This document shows, piece after piece, positions 32,595 through 43,896 of a stretch of 64,000 bases of DNA. The stretch spans positions 18,693,203-18,757,202 of the forward strand of contig NC_058162.1 in NCBI RefSeq assembly GCF_020080835.1, written 5' to 3'. Position numbers and translations under genes: made by a program. This DNA is from Cotesia glomerata. Lineage: Eukaryota; Arthropoda; Insecta; Hymenoptera; Braconidae. The number at the start of each line of letters is the position of its first letter. Position 1 is the stretch's first letter. The notes beneath the pieces were generated by a model. It saw nothing but the letters and a program-made list of their open reading frames with translations, was not told the origin of the DNA and did no database searches.

Positions 32595-32666
32595 AAAAAA
32601 GCATGTTTGGTTCTTTGATTTTAGATGAATCAATAATGAATTATGCTGTCCACGGCAAGAGAATTT
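31478..32666. repeat. 60-bp inverted repeat flanking an X copy
   Basis: The segment 31478-31540 ('cttgccgtggacagcat' then 'catctaaaatcaaagaac') returns inverted at 32607-32666 ('gttctttgattttagatg' then 'atgctgtccacggcaag'). It brackets the X copy at 31660-32594. It may be the TIR or target-region remnant of an outer element. Confidence 0.65.
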
Positions 32667-34049
32667 TTAACTTTACGCTAATAAAATTGAAAGTTTTAAA
32701 AAATCGGAAAGTTATTGTTTACCCCGTTTTTCGAAAATCGAGTTTTCATCAGATCTCAACGTTTAGAGGTCCTAGGAAGCTTCCCTGACTATTCCCGCGA
32801 TGGTGTTTGTACGTCTGTATGTGTGTGTGTGTTTTTTTTTTTTTTTTTTTTTTTAACTTAGGGGGGGGGGAATTCTTTTTACGGATTCCAGGCATAGCTG
32901 TTCAGCCTGGATATGTGGCGACTCGACGCAGCGTCATACTAAAACTCGACGCTAACGCCCCTACCCACTAAACCCTAAACCCCTTTTCTTCTTTCCTCTA
33001 ATCCCTCATGGAAACTGCCGTCAGGCATTACTTCGTGAGGGGAGGATCTAGCTACTGCTATTCTGGTGGCTAAGGTGTTATTTTTCCTTCCTTCTAGTTT
33101 CTGTCATTTGCCCTTTTTCTTTCAATGGAACGCAGCTCTGTAAGCACTTCGGTGGTAAACGTGCTTGTGGCGTTTCAAGCAGTTTCGGATGACAGCATTT
33201 CTTCTACAATTGACTCTGGTGTGATTTTCTTGTTCAGGATCTTCTCTACCTCATCACGCTGTGGGTTAAAATGAGGTCACTCAAAGAAAACGTGCTCCGC
33301 ATTTTCAGCAACTCTTGGGCAAGACGGACACTCTGGGGAATTATCGTGCATAAAGCGATGAAGGTACTCCCGGAAACAGCCGTGTCCTGACAACATCTAG
33401 GTCAGATAGTAGTTGGCCTTGCCGTGATTCCGGTTAAGCCAAACGTCAATCCTTGGTATAAGTCAATGAGTCCATCTTCCCTTCTCCGCAGCATCCCATA
33501 GTTGTTGCCATCTTGCTATACTATGTTGTCGCTCTTCAGCGCTCAGTGTAGATGACCTCTTTCGGTGGTATAGGTTCCGTCTTTCCTCAGCTAGGACTCT
33601 AAGAGGCAGAGTTCCAGAAATGACGCACACTGCCTCCTCGGATATTGTGTGGAAGGCGCTTGCAACTCTCTGTGCACTTAATCGGTAGACCGGTCCGGCT
33701 TTCCTCCATGATTCTTGGGTCTCCAGTGCGTCTGCCCAAACGGATATTCCATATGTGAGCACTGATGTGACTACTGACGACAGCAATAGTCTCCTGCTCT
33801 GCTTCGGGCCTCCAACATTCGGCATCAATCTTGATAGAGTAGTTACCACTGCTGATGCTTTAGCACTTACGTGTTCGACCTGTTGCTTAAAGTTCAGTCG
33901 GGCATCCAGCGTCACCCCCAGATATCGGATAAGTGGTTGCTATGCGATCTCCTGCTCGCCGACATTCAGCTTGATTTTAATAACCAAAATCAGGATATAG
34001 TAGACCAATTTAATTTATGTTTTTCTTTTTATTTTTATTTCAAATTACA

Positions 34050-34081
34050 ACGTTTCGTCAGCATAATTCTGACTTCATCAG
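34050..34081 (-). ncRNA. Hammerhead-like core, left arm
   Basis: Minus-strand CTGATGA (34081-34075), stem GTCAG/CTGAC with a 7-nt loop, then GAAA (34056-34053) followed by CGTT. It is the mirror image of the core at 34384-34415. Confidence 0.62.
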
Positions 34082-34383
34082 GTAACCTTGAAATATTTAA
34101 TAAAAACACATAGTCACATGGTACCAAATATTACGTTCAACATTTAAAGAATACAAACACAAGTCATTGTCAACAAACATTTTAAAATTGTCAATAATAA
34201 TAATAATTTCTTTCTCCGTTTACAGCATAAATATTTTAAACATTAACGGAGAAAGAAATTATTATTATTATTGACAATATTAAAATGTTTGTTGACAATG
34301 ACTTGTGTTTGTATTCTTTAAATGTTGAACGTAATATTTGGTACCATGTGACTATGTGTTTTTATTAAATATTTCAAGGTTAC

Positions 34384-34415
34384 CTGATGAAGTCAGAATT
34401 ATGCTGACGAAACGT
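34384..34415 (+). ncRNA. Hammerhead-like core, right arm
   Basis: CTGATGA (34384-34390), a 5-bp stem GTCAG/CTGAC around 'aattatg', GAAA (34409-34412) and then CGTT. The box order and spacing match the hammerhead catalytic core. Stem I and the cleavage site are not resolved by eye. Confidence 0.62.
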
Positions 34416-36572
34416 TGTAATTTGAAATAAAAATAAAAAGAAAAACATAAATTAAATTGGTCTACTATATCCTGATTTTGGTTATTAAAATTTATACTTA
34501 GACCTGAAAAAAAAATGAATATTCAGCTTGATGTTTTTTACGATCTTTCTGCTGGTGATGAGCACAGCTTCAGTTTTTTGCTTGGCTAACTCCAACTTCA
34601 TCATCTCCATCCATAGGTTAATCCGGCTAAATGTGATATCGAAAGCCAGATTGATCTCTTCCAAGTGTTTCGCGACAATTACTACCGCTACATCATCGGC
34701 ATATGCAACAAGTTTCACCTCTGATGGTAATGCAACTCTCAGGAGACCATCATACATGATGTTCCACAGCAAAGGACCCAAAACCGAGCCCTGTAGCACT
34801 CCTCCGGTTATTTCGTACTCCCTTGGACCGTTTTTCGTGTCATATTTGAGGACTCTGTCTGTAAAGTAGTTTGCTACCATTCTGCGCAGGCATCCTGGCA
34901 TTTCTTTATTTTCGAGAGCTTGCATGGTGCAGTCCCAGTTAGCGGAATTGAAAGCATGTTTGATGTCCAAGGCAGCAACTAAACAATACTTCTTTCTGCC
35001 ACGTTTCCATCTCTTTCCAGCGATTGCCTCCTTAGCTGTATCGACCACCAATTTGATCGCATCCAGCGTTGATCGTCCTTTCCGGAAACCATACTGGCCT
35101 TCTGCTAGGAGTGGATCGACGGCTGCTTCTATTCGTTGGTGCATTATACGCTCTAATATCTTACCCGCTGTATCCAGCATGCACAGTGGTCGGTAGGATG
35201 ATGGCTCGTCCGGTGGCTTCTTCCCTTTAGGGAGAAGTACAAGTCTTTGCTGTTTCCATCTTCTAGGAAAAATCCCTTCTTTGAGGCACGAATCGTAGGT
35301 ATCTAAGAATAGATTTGGCGCTGCTTTAATAGCTGTTTTTAATGCAATATTCGGGATTCCATCCAATCCCGGCGCCTTATTATTCCCTACTCGGTTGCAC
35401 GCCTCCATCAGTTCCTTTTCTGTGACAGGTGGAATGTCTTCTCGATTTACTAGCAATGAAGAATAGCCGAACTTACTTTGTCGAGGAAACAGCGTAGAAA
35501 CTATTCTTTCCAGGAGCTGTGGACACGTAGGTGATGGCATTGGCTGGCGCTTCAGGTGGGTCATGACCACCCTATACGGTTTGCCCCATGGGTCCTTTTC
35601 TACCTCATCGACGAGTTCCTTCCAACAGCGTCTTTTGCTATCTTTGATGGCCTTGTTCAGTTCTCGACGGGCCTTTTTGTATTCTGCGACTAGCTCCGCA
35701 GAGTTAGGTCGTCGGTGGCCACGCTGTGATAATCTTCTCTTTTTGTGACAAGCTGTGCGAAGAGCGTTAATCTGATCATTCCACCAGTGCACCGATGGTC
35801 TTTTATTGATGCCACGCTTACGGGGCATGCAGGTGTCGCACGCCTGGGCAATTCTCGTCATTAAGTCCTTCATCTTCTCTACAGCATTTCCTGTGATGAT
35901 GGTCGAGTCACTGTATAAGGCTACTACCAAAGCTTCCGAGTCAAAGTCTTTCACTTTCCATCCAGCTGCATTAGTTTGTCTAGTTGCTCTTTGAGGGTTC
36001 CGGCCAGCCGATATTTCCCAAAGTATTGCACTGTGGTCACTGGCGGTGTAGGTGTTTAAGACTTCCCAAGAATAGTTTCCTTTCAATAAGCTCCCTTGGT
36101 ATATGTTGGTGTCTCACCGATGTTGAGAAGGACCACGTCCAGTGAGGCCATTGCTTCACGTAGTGCCTTGCCTCGCGCATTAGTCTGCTTGCTGCCCCAG
36201 TCTACCGCCCAGGAATTGAAGTCCCCTGCTATAGCTACTGAGTAGTATTGCTTTGCGTCTTCGGTCAGTCGATCCAGGAAGTCAGTAAAGTCGGCAATCG
36301 AAAGGCTAGGTGGTGCATAGCAACTATAAAAACGGATGTCGTTAATAGACGTTGCTACAAAGCCGATGCTATCATTGTTCACTATGCTCTGGAAGGTAAG
36401 TTTGCCACAGGACCAGATGACAGCCTCAGTGGTGCTGTCAGTTTTCCAAGGTTGGTTATTCAAGTGTCTGTATGGCTCTGCTATTATTATTAAATCAAGC
36501 TCTAATTCACGCACGGTCTGCACGAGCAGGTCATGCGTGGCCTCACAGTGATTGAGGTTAAGCTGTACCTCT

Positions 36573-37897
36573 TTGTATACCGGGCACCTGTATGTGCCGG
36601 CGTGATGGGCAGCGTTCTCTGCGTTCTTATTTTCCGCGTATAATACTCACTTCGCTGGGATTTTACAGTCCGCAATCTTGTGTCCTTCTTGGCCGCATCT
36701 GATGCATAGCTTGGATCGATCTGTCTTGCTTCTGCACTGGGATCCGTGGTGCCCGAAATGCCAACATTTGTAATATTGGGTAGGTTTCCTCGTGGCTCTA
36801 ATTCGGCAGTTGACCCAGCCAATTCGGATTTTACCGCTTCCTTCTTATATCTTCTGAGCTGCTGCAGCCGGTAGTGTCACGACGGCGGTTTGGGTACCTC
36901 TGTAGGCTTTGCGGATTTTGATTGTCTCTGGTGGTATTTCGCAGAGCTCCTTGGTTACCGTATGCAGGGCAGCCTGAATATCCTCCTTTGTTGTGGTGTC
37001 ATCTAGGTCTCGGATCTCGATGTCTTCTTGTGGCCCTTTGCAGATCACTTTGGCCTCCTCCTTAAGAATGTTTGCGATGGTCTGTTGCAGGCCTTGCCAA
37101 TTTGTCCACGCTCTTCCGCGAAATCGTAATCAGCAAGTCCCCGCTTCTGGTCTTGTTGATCTTGTCCACCGTTATGCGAACCTGCTCCTCAGGGACGTCC
37201 TTCTTTATGCGACGCAGAACCTGGGCGTACTTTGCTTTCTCGGCTGGGCGGATGATCAGTGCGTCGGGTCTGATCCATTTGAGTGGTTTTTTGCGCTTAG
37301 GCTCTGGCCTGGGCTTTTTTGAAGGCTCCTTTGGAAGCTGTTCTTTGGCTAGCCTCCGTTTCTCTTTCTTTGTAAGGACATCTTTCCAATCAGTCGCGTT
37401 TTTTTTTCGGCGTTTTGCTTCATCACGTTTTTCGGAGGACTTGGTTTCAAGTCCTTTCTCTTCGTCAATCGCCCATCTATTCCATCTGGGGAGTTTCGGT
37501 CCTTTCTCTTATTAGACTTGTTGGAAGTATGACCTTCGTCTTTAGCATCAGATTCACCGTCACCATCGTCTCCGGTGTCCATTGATTCTTCGATCTCCAC
37601 AGTAAGTTGACTGCTCTTCTCCGGCGTAAGACGAGGAGTGAGTCGTCGAGGTGACTACCATTCTTCGTCTAGTTCTTTAAACCTTCGAAGGGCGTTAACT
37701 ACCCCGGTTGCCTTGGCCTTTACCTCTTTATGGATATTGACCTTTGATTGGACAAAATCATGCAGTTCGCTGGTCAGCTTTTCGAGGCGTTCCAGCGCTT
37801 GCGTCCGCTTCATCTCAGCGCTTGCTGTAATCGTTGCTTCTTGGGCGTGAGGCCCACTAATACTCCTGTCCTTTTCTTGTTTTTTCGTTTCTTCCAT
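36573..37897 (-). pseudogene. LINE A ORF1: CCHC nucleic-acid-binding protein
   Basis: It probably starts at MEETKKQEKDRS (37897), aligned with the starts of the other copies. The N-terminal half has a helical block (MKRTQALERLEKLTSEL, then VQSKVNIHKEV), an acidic stretch (MDTGDDGDGESDAKDEG) and lysine-rich sequence. The C-terminal half has the 'EIRDLDDTTTKEDIQAAL' RRM-like region and remains of the zinc knuckles (36640-36800). A TAG after LDEEW, several frameshifts and a deletion at about 36573 that joins PVYKE directly to ORF2 sequence have destroyed it. Gag-like ORF1 proteins coat the LINE RNA. Confidence 0.75.
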
Positions 37898-38461
37898 GAT
37901 TTTGAGTGATACTCCAAAGCAAAAGGTCGTCTCCGAACGCGATGCCTCCGGAAGTGGAAGGGTGATCACTCTTACAGCTACCTCCATTGCTATAAGAGCT
38001 TTCGGTCATTGAAGCGGGAAATCTCAACCGCTTCGACCCTGCACCTGCTTCCTTCATCGGCTTCCTCATGCTCCCGTAGGTGCGGCACGTAGATGCCGGG
38101 AGTTACCACGTACACCACGCTATAAGGATCATTTCGCACACCTCTTACAAGCAGCGTCACCGTATCCGTTTGCGTACGTGACCCTAGGTCTGATGGTGTT
38201 TTTTTTTTTTTTTTTTTTTTTTTTTGTAGGGGGGGGAATCCTTTTTACGGATTCTAGGCATAGCTGTTTGGCCTGGATATGTGGCGACTCGACGCAGCGT
38301 CATACTAACTCGACACTAACGCCCCTACCCACTAAACCCTAAACCCCTTTTCCTTCTTTCCTCTAATCCCTCATGGAAACCGCCGTCAGGCATTACTTCG
38401 TGAAGGGAGGATCTAGCTACTGCTCTTCCTTCTGGTGGCTAAGGTGTTAACTATCTTCCTT

Positions 38462-41438
38462 CTATCTTCTGCTATTTGCTCTTTTTCTTTCGGTGGAACG
38501 CAAGTCTTTAAGGACTTCTGTTGCAAACGTGTTGGTAGCGTTCCAGGCAGCTTCTGATGACAACATTGCTTCTACTAGTGAATCTGGTTGCATTCTCTGG
38601 TTCAGGATCCTCTCCAGTTCTTCACGCTGTGGATCGAAACGAGGACATACAAAGAAGACGTGCTCCGCGTCTTCAGCAGCTCCTGGGCAGGACGGGCACT
38701 CCGAAGAGTCATCGTGCTTAAAGCGGTGTAGATACTCTCGAAAACACCCATGTCCCGACAACATCTGCGTAAGATAGTAATTGACCTCACCGTGATTCCG
38801 GTTAAGCCAAATGTCGACCCGAGGTATGAGACGGTGCGTCCACCTACCCTTCTCTGCAGCATCCCATTGTAGTTGCCATCGGCCTATGCTCTTTTGCCGT
38901 TCTTCAATTCTAAGTTCTTCCGGGCTCAGTGCAGTTGACCTTTTTCGTTGGTAAAGGGCCCGTCTTTCCTCTGCTAGAACTCTAAGAGGTAGGGTTCCAG
39001 CAATGACGCACACTGCTTCTTCTGATAGAGTGCGGAAGGCACTAGCTACTCGTAGGGCACTCTGTCGGTATATTGGTCCAGCTTTTCTCCATGATTCTTG
39101 GGTTTCCAGTGCATCAGCCCAAATGGATATTCCGTAAGTGAGCACTGATGTGACTACTGATGACAATAGTAGCCTCCTGCTCTGCATTGGGCCTCCGATG
39201 TTAGGCATCAGCCGTGCGAGACTAGCCCTCACTACTAACGCTTTGGCACTGACATGTTCCACCTGCTGTTTGAAGTTGAGTCGTGCATCCAGCATCACTC
39301 CCAGATAACGGATAAATGGTTGTGATGTGATTTCTCGGTCACCGACATTAATCTTAATTGTTTCAACTTCTTTTCGGCTGGTAATAAGCACTGCTTCGGT
39401 CTTCTGCTTGGCCAGTTGTAGGTTCACTGTATCCATCCACTGGTTGATCTTCTCAAAAGTGATGTCAAACAGATGTTGAATCTCGTCGAGGTGTTTGGCG
39501 ACGATCACTGCGGCAACATCATCCGCATACGCTACCAGTTTGACACATCTTGGAAGCTTCAGTCTCAGCAGCCCGTCATACATGATATTCCACAGAAGTG
39601 GACCAAGAACAGAGCCCTGTGGCACACCACCGGTTATATCATACTCTTTTGGACCATTCTTTGTATCGTATTTCAGCACTCTATCTGTAAAATAGCTAAT
39701 CACTAGTCTGCGAAGATATGTTGGCACGTTCTTCTCGTCGAGAGCTTGCATGATGCAGTCCCAATTAGCGGAATTGAAAGCATTTTTGATGTCCAAGGCA
39801 GCCACCAGGCAGTACTTCTTCGTTCCACCCTTCCATCTAGTTCCTGCGATTGCCTCTTTGGCCGTATTAACAACCAGGTTGATCGCGTCCAGGGTTGATC
39901 GTCCTTTCCGGAATCCATACTGGTTGTCTGCCAAGAGTGGGTCGACTACTGCATCTATTCGCTGATGGATGATACGCTCAAATATCTTACCCGCCGTATC
40001 TAGCATGCAGAGTGGTCGGTAAGATGACGGTTCTTCTGGCGGTTTCTTTCCTTTAGGTAAAAGTACTAACCGTTGCTGTTTCCACTTACGAGGAAAAGTC
40101 CCCCCCTTGAGGCATGCGTTGTAAGCGTCTAGAAATAATGTTGGTGCTGCCTTTATGATGGTTTTCAAGGCTATATTAGGGATTCCGTCCAATCCCGGCG
40201 CTTTATTATTTCCTACCCGATTACAGGCCTCCAACAATTCTTCTTCAGTGACAGGTGGAATGTCGTCCAGTTCATCTTGCGTTGACTGATAATTGAGACT
40301 GTGTTGCTGTGGAAACAGCGCAGTGACGATTTTCTGAAGGAGTTGGGGACACGTAGGTGACGGCATTTGTTGTTTCTTCAGGTGCGTCATGACCACCTTA
40401 TACGGCCGACCCCACACGTCTTTGTCGACCTCGTATATGAGCTCTTTCCAGCATCTTCTTTTGCTCTCTTTTATGGCCTTATTAAGTTCACGACGAGCGT
40501 TTTGTACTCTGCGATCAGCACTGCAGAGTAAGGTCGTTGATAGCCACGCTGTGATATTCTTCTCTTTCGATGACACTCTTTACGGAGGTTGCTGATATGA
40601 TCATTCCACCAGTGTACCGCAGGTCTTGAATTCATAACACGTTTGCGAGGCATACTGGCATCACAAGCTTGTGTTACTCGTATCATCAGAGCCTTAGTAT
40701 GTTCTTCTGCACATCCAGTCTCTATCGGATCACTATCGAGGGCTGTTAGCAATACTTCTGGGTCAAGAGATTTCACCTTCCAACCGACGGTGTTAAATTG
40801 CTTGATAGGCCCCGGAGGTTCTGGTCGTTTGACGTTTCCCAGAGTATCGCATGATGGTCACTGGCAGTGTAGATGTCCAGTACCTTCCAGTTAGTGTTAC
40901 CTTTAGCAAGGCTGGTACTGACAAAAGTGACGTCTACAATCGAGCTTGCGTCACCTTTGGTGTAGGTCGGCGTGTCACCACTGTTGAGCAAGACTACATC
41001 TAGTGTAGAAAGAGCTTCTAGCAGCTCTCTTCCTCGTGCATTAGTCTGCTTACTGCCCCAGTCCACTGCCCAGGCGTTAAAGTCCCCGGCTATCGCCACT
41101 GGATGATGTTGCTTCGCGTCCTCGGTCAGTCGATCCAAGAAGTCAGTAAACTCAGCAATTGAGAGGCTAGGTGGTGCGTAGCAGCTGTAAAAACGGATGC
41201 CATCTACTGATGCTGCTACAAAGCCAGCACTGCCATTGGTAGCTACACTCTGGAAAGGGAGCTTACCACAAGCCCAGATCACAGCTTTCGTGGTGATATC
41301 CGTCTCCCAAGGTTGTCCAGCTAAATGTTTATATGGCTCCGATAAAAGCACAACGTCGAGCTTTAATTCCCGTACTGTCTGCATAAGCAGGTCATGCGCA
41401 GCTTCGCAGTGATTGATGTTAAGCTGCAGTATCCTCAT
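38462..41438 (-). pseudogene. LINE B ORF2: APE endonuclease, RT, C-terminal zinc knuckle
   Basis: Starts MRILQLNINHCEAAH. The endonuclease domain (41438-40775) shows LSEPYKHL, GDFNAWAVDW and TASDHHAIL. A frameshift at about 40775 and a second at about 40500 break the frame. From about 40500 to the stop at 38462 one frame of nearly 700 codons stays open, including NNKAPGLDGIPN, SSYRPLCMLDTAGK, LDIKNAFNSANW (motif A), GGVPQGSVLGPLLWN, YADDVAAV (catalytic box), LGVMLDARLNFKQQ and the zinc motif CPSCPGAAEDAEHVFFVC. All RT catalytic Asp residues remain. Two frameshifts are the only clear defects, so the RT part is the best preserved among the minus-strand copies. Confidence 0.85.
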
Positions 41439-42777
41439 GTTCGTTTATTTGTCAGCTTCTGGAGTGCTTCTTGGAAGACTGGACATCGGCCAGAACCAGA
41501 CCGGTGAGCAGTGTCCTGAGAGCCAGGTTTTTCCGCACATAACGCACATTTCACTTTATTTTGGCATTGAGCAGCTTGATGACCTGTTTGCCCACATTTG
41601 ATGCAAAGCCCAGATCGGTCGACTTCGCTTTTACATTGAGCAGTAGTGTGCCCAAAGTGCCAGCACTTATAGCATCGTAATGGTGTCTTAATTGCTCTGA
41701 CACGGCAATTTACCCAGCCAATCCTTATTTTGCCTGTCTTTCCAAGTATCTTCTGCACTATTGCTGCTGGCAATCGTACCGAAGCAGTTTGAGTACCTCT
41801 GTAGGCCGGACGAATTTTAATGACATCTTCAGGTATTTCGTAGTCATTTCCAGCTGCCTCTTGTAAGGCCTTCCGGACATCGTCTTTAGTTGTTTCGTCG
41901 TCAATGTCCCGGATTTCAAGCTGTTCCTCTGGGCCTTTACAGATGACTTGCGCTTCTTCTTTAAGGATGCTCTTGATGGTCTTCAGCAAAGCTTGTCCTT
42001 TGTCTGCGGTCTTTCTGGAAAGCGTAATGAGCATATTCCCATCATTCGTCTTTCGACGTCGCGGGTCTGATTTGGTGGGACATCTTTTTTAATCCGACGC
42101 AGTATCTCGGCATATTTTGCCTTCTCAACGGGTCGAATAATTAAGGCATCTGGTTTGGTGAATTTTCGCGGTTTTTCCCGCTTAGGCTCCGGCCGAGATT
42201 TGTTCTCCGGTTGTTTTGGTAACCGCTCTCTCGCTTGCTCCTTCTTCTCCTTCTTGGATTGGACCTTCTGCCATTCAGTCACCTCTTTTTTTCCGGCGTT
42301 CTGCACTGCCGTGTTTTTCGGAGGGCTTGGTTTCAGGTCCTTTTTCTTCACAACTTGGCAGATCGTTGGGTCGGGAGAAGATCGATCTTTTCTCTTAGTT
42401 GACTTGCTGCTAGTTCTGATTCTGTCTTCCGCGACTGATTCACCGTCACCTTCGGCTCCAGTGTCCATTGCTTCTTCATTGACGATAGTTGCTTGAATGC
42501 TTCTCTCCGGTGTAGTGCGAGAAGTGCGTCGTACTGTTAAACACCATTCTTCATCAAGTTTCTTGAATCTCTGGAGGGCATTGGCTACGCTGGTCGTCTT
42601 GGTCTTAATCTCCTTGTGGATATTGACCTTAGATTGGATGAAGTCATTTAGCTCACTGGTCAGCTTTTCAAGGCGTTCAAACGCTTGCGACCGCTTCATT
42701 TCAGCGCTTGCTTCAATCGCTGCTTGTTGGGCATGAGGCCCGTTTTCACTATTGTTGTTTTCCTGAATTTTACTCAT
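41435..42777 (-). pseudogene. LINE B ORF1: CCHC nucleic-acid-binding protein
   Basis: Starts at ATG 42777 (MSKIQENNNSENGPHAQQ). A helical N-terminal block (EMKRSQAFERLEKLTSEL) is followed by an acidic linker, Lys/Arg-rich sequence and KPDALIIRPVEKAKYAEIL. One frameshift at about 42020 divides it; the second frame carries the RRM-like EIRDIDDETTKDDVRKAL and zinc knuckles CYKCWHFGHTTAQC, CIKCGQTGHQAAQC and CALC with downstream His and Cys. The stop codon overlaps the ORF2 start as ATGA, so ORF2 may be made by termination and re-initiation. One 1-nt indel is the only lesion that I see. Confidence 0.82.
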
Positions 42778-43610
42778 ACTTTTAAATTCACCAGCGCATC
42801 GTACGGAGTGGAGCGGGTTGTCATAACTAGGAACGGGTGTACCCTCGGAGATAGTACTCCTACCCCAGTTCCCTGAGGCCTAGCCGACACTTAGCCAGCC
42901 CCGGAATACACGGACGGACTAGACTCGCTCGGAGCGGTGAAGATTCCGATCTCTAACACTCACTGCGTACTTCCTGATCAAGGCCCGAAGTGGCTGGCTC
43001 CTGATCCACTGCTGCAACTTACACCTCGGCAGAGCAAGCTCACATCAGCCGTGGCCTGCATCGTCGGAAACTACGACACGAGGTTCCGGTCACTCCCAGT
43101 GGGTCACAGCAGAGAACGATCGTCTTGTTAGGTCAGTTAGTGCGACCAACCCATTAAAGGGGAGTTTTGTCCACGGGAGCGTATTTTGTTTGGTTATTTT
43201 GCTTGGCTCCTACCCGCTGTACCTCATCAACTAAGAGATTAAGTGTCATCCAAGGACAGCGAGCGTTCTCCCATCCGCTCGGGGAGACGCGCCCGGTAGC
43301 AGTATCTCTTCTGCCCCGAGAGGTCTGATGGTGTGACCAACCCTTCCTGCCGAAAGGGGAGTTTTCGTTTTTTACCGTGACAGCTATTTTATTTCGGTCT
43401 TATCCTCTGCCCCGGAGAACAGCGAGCTTTCTCCAACCCACAAGGATACACGGACGGTGGCTGTTACTCTTCAGCTCCGATGCCTGATTTGGTCCGCAAG
43501 GGCTATTTTATTTCGCCCCAATCCGCCGATCTTACGACCGGTTAGGACCCCCCCCCCCCCTATCCGCCACCTGGGGACGCGCCCAGTGGGAGTTTGGCTT
43601 CTTCCGACGG

Positions 43611-43637
43611 GTGCGTGTGCGCGTGTGTGTGTGTGTG
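43611..43637. repeat. (GT)n tract between LINE A and LINE C
   Basis: A short GT/GC-containing tract. It is the shared target: the 5' end of A lies on its left and the 3' tail of C on its right. Confidence 0.8.
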
Positions 43638-43896
43638 TTTTTTGTTTTTTTTTTGTTTTAAGGGGGGGGAATCCTTTTTACGGATTCTAGGCATAGTTGT
43701 TTGGCCTGGATATGTGGCGACTCGACGCAGTGTCATACTAAAACTCGACGCTAGCGCCCCTACCCACTAAACCCTAAACCCCTTTTCCTCTATCCCCTAA
43801 TCCCTCATGGAAACCGCCGTTAGGCATTACTTCGTGAGGGGAGGATCTAGCTACTGCTCTTGCTTCTGATAGCTAAGGTGTTATTTTACCTTTCTT

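Larger units (their letters stand above)
33976..34520. mobile_element. 545-bp palindrome from Penelope-like LTR sequences, inserted in LINE A
   Basis: The left arm (33976-34220) and right arm (34243-34490) are near-perfect inverted copies about a 22-nt loop. Each arm carries a hammerhead-like core. The insertion is flanked by 'attcagcttgat' at 33964-33975 and 34521-34532, a 12-bp target duplication in the LINE ORF2. A 30-nt tail (34491-34520) containing an A9 run follows the right arm. There is no ORF. Joined inverted LTR-like units with hammerhead motifs fit a Penelope-like origin; the enzyme source would be another copy. Confidence 0.8.
33094..36572 (-). pseudogene. LINE A ORF2: endonuclease, reverse transcriptase, zinc knuckle
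   Basis: The N-terminal APE-like endonuclease (about 36083-36560) shows AEPYRHL and GDFNSW. The start codon region is deleted together with the ORF1 end. A second deletion near 36085 removes the segment between TYTKG and the SDH motif. The RT part (36086-34533) has the SSYRPLCMLDTAGK block, LDIKHAFNSANW (motif A; the usual Asn is His here) and YADDVAVV. The coding sequence is then cut by the 545-bp insertion at 33976-34520 and resumes with LDARLNFKQQVEHV. The C-terminal CX2C-H-C region (about 33260-33340) has stop codons. R1-type ORF2 proteins nick target DNA and reverse-transcribe their RNA in place. This copy is dead. Confidence 0.82.
38200..43320 (-). mobile_element. LINE B, full-length R1-clade retrotransposon nested in LINE A
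   Basis: Minus-strand element. The T-run at 38200-38225 is the poly(A) tail; next come the 3' UTR with a G8/C8 run and the GAATCC/GGATTC hairpin, ORF2 (38462-41438), ORF1 (41435-42777) and the 5' UTR. The 5' terminus is CTCGGGGCAGAAG read on the minus strand, identical to that of LINEs C and D, so B is full length. The target duplication is 'aggtctgatggtg(t)' in the LINE A 5' UTR. The target there contains CACACC on the minus strand, similar to the CA targets of the others. Confidence 0.85.
32831..43610 (-). mobile_element. LINE A, R1-clade non-LTR retrotransposon, split by LINE B
   Basis: Minus-strand element. The 3' poly(A) is the T-run at 32831-32853, directly after a GT tract. The 3' UTR carries a C-run and a hairpin (GAATCC/GGATTC type). 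ORF2 and ORF1 follow (33094-37897). The 5' UTR runs to 38199, is interrupted by LINE B (38200-43320) and continues at 43321-43610, ending at the next GT tract. Duplicated 'aggtctgatggtgt' at 38186-38199 and 43321-43334 marks the B insertion. A copy of a different kind, a Penelope-derived palindrome, interrupts ORF2 (33976-34520). Confidence 0.85.

Noticed and set aside
33755..37515. Many plus-strand frames across LINE A
   Set aside because: Shadows of the minus-strand ORF1 and ORF2.
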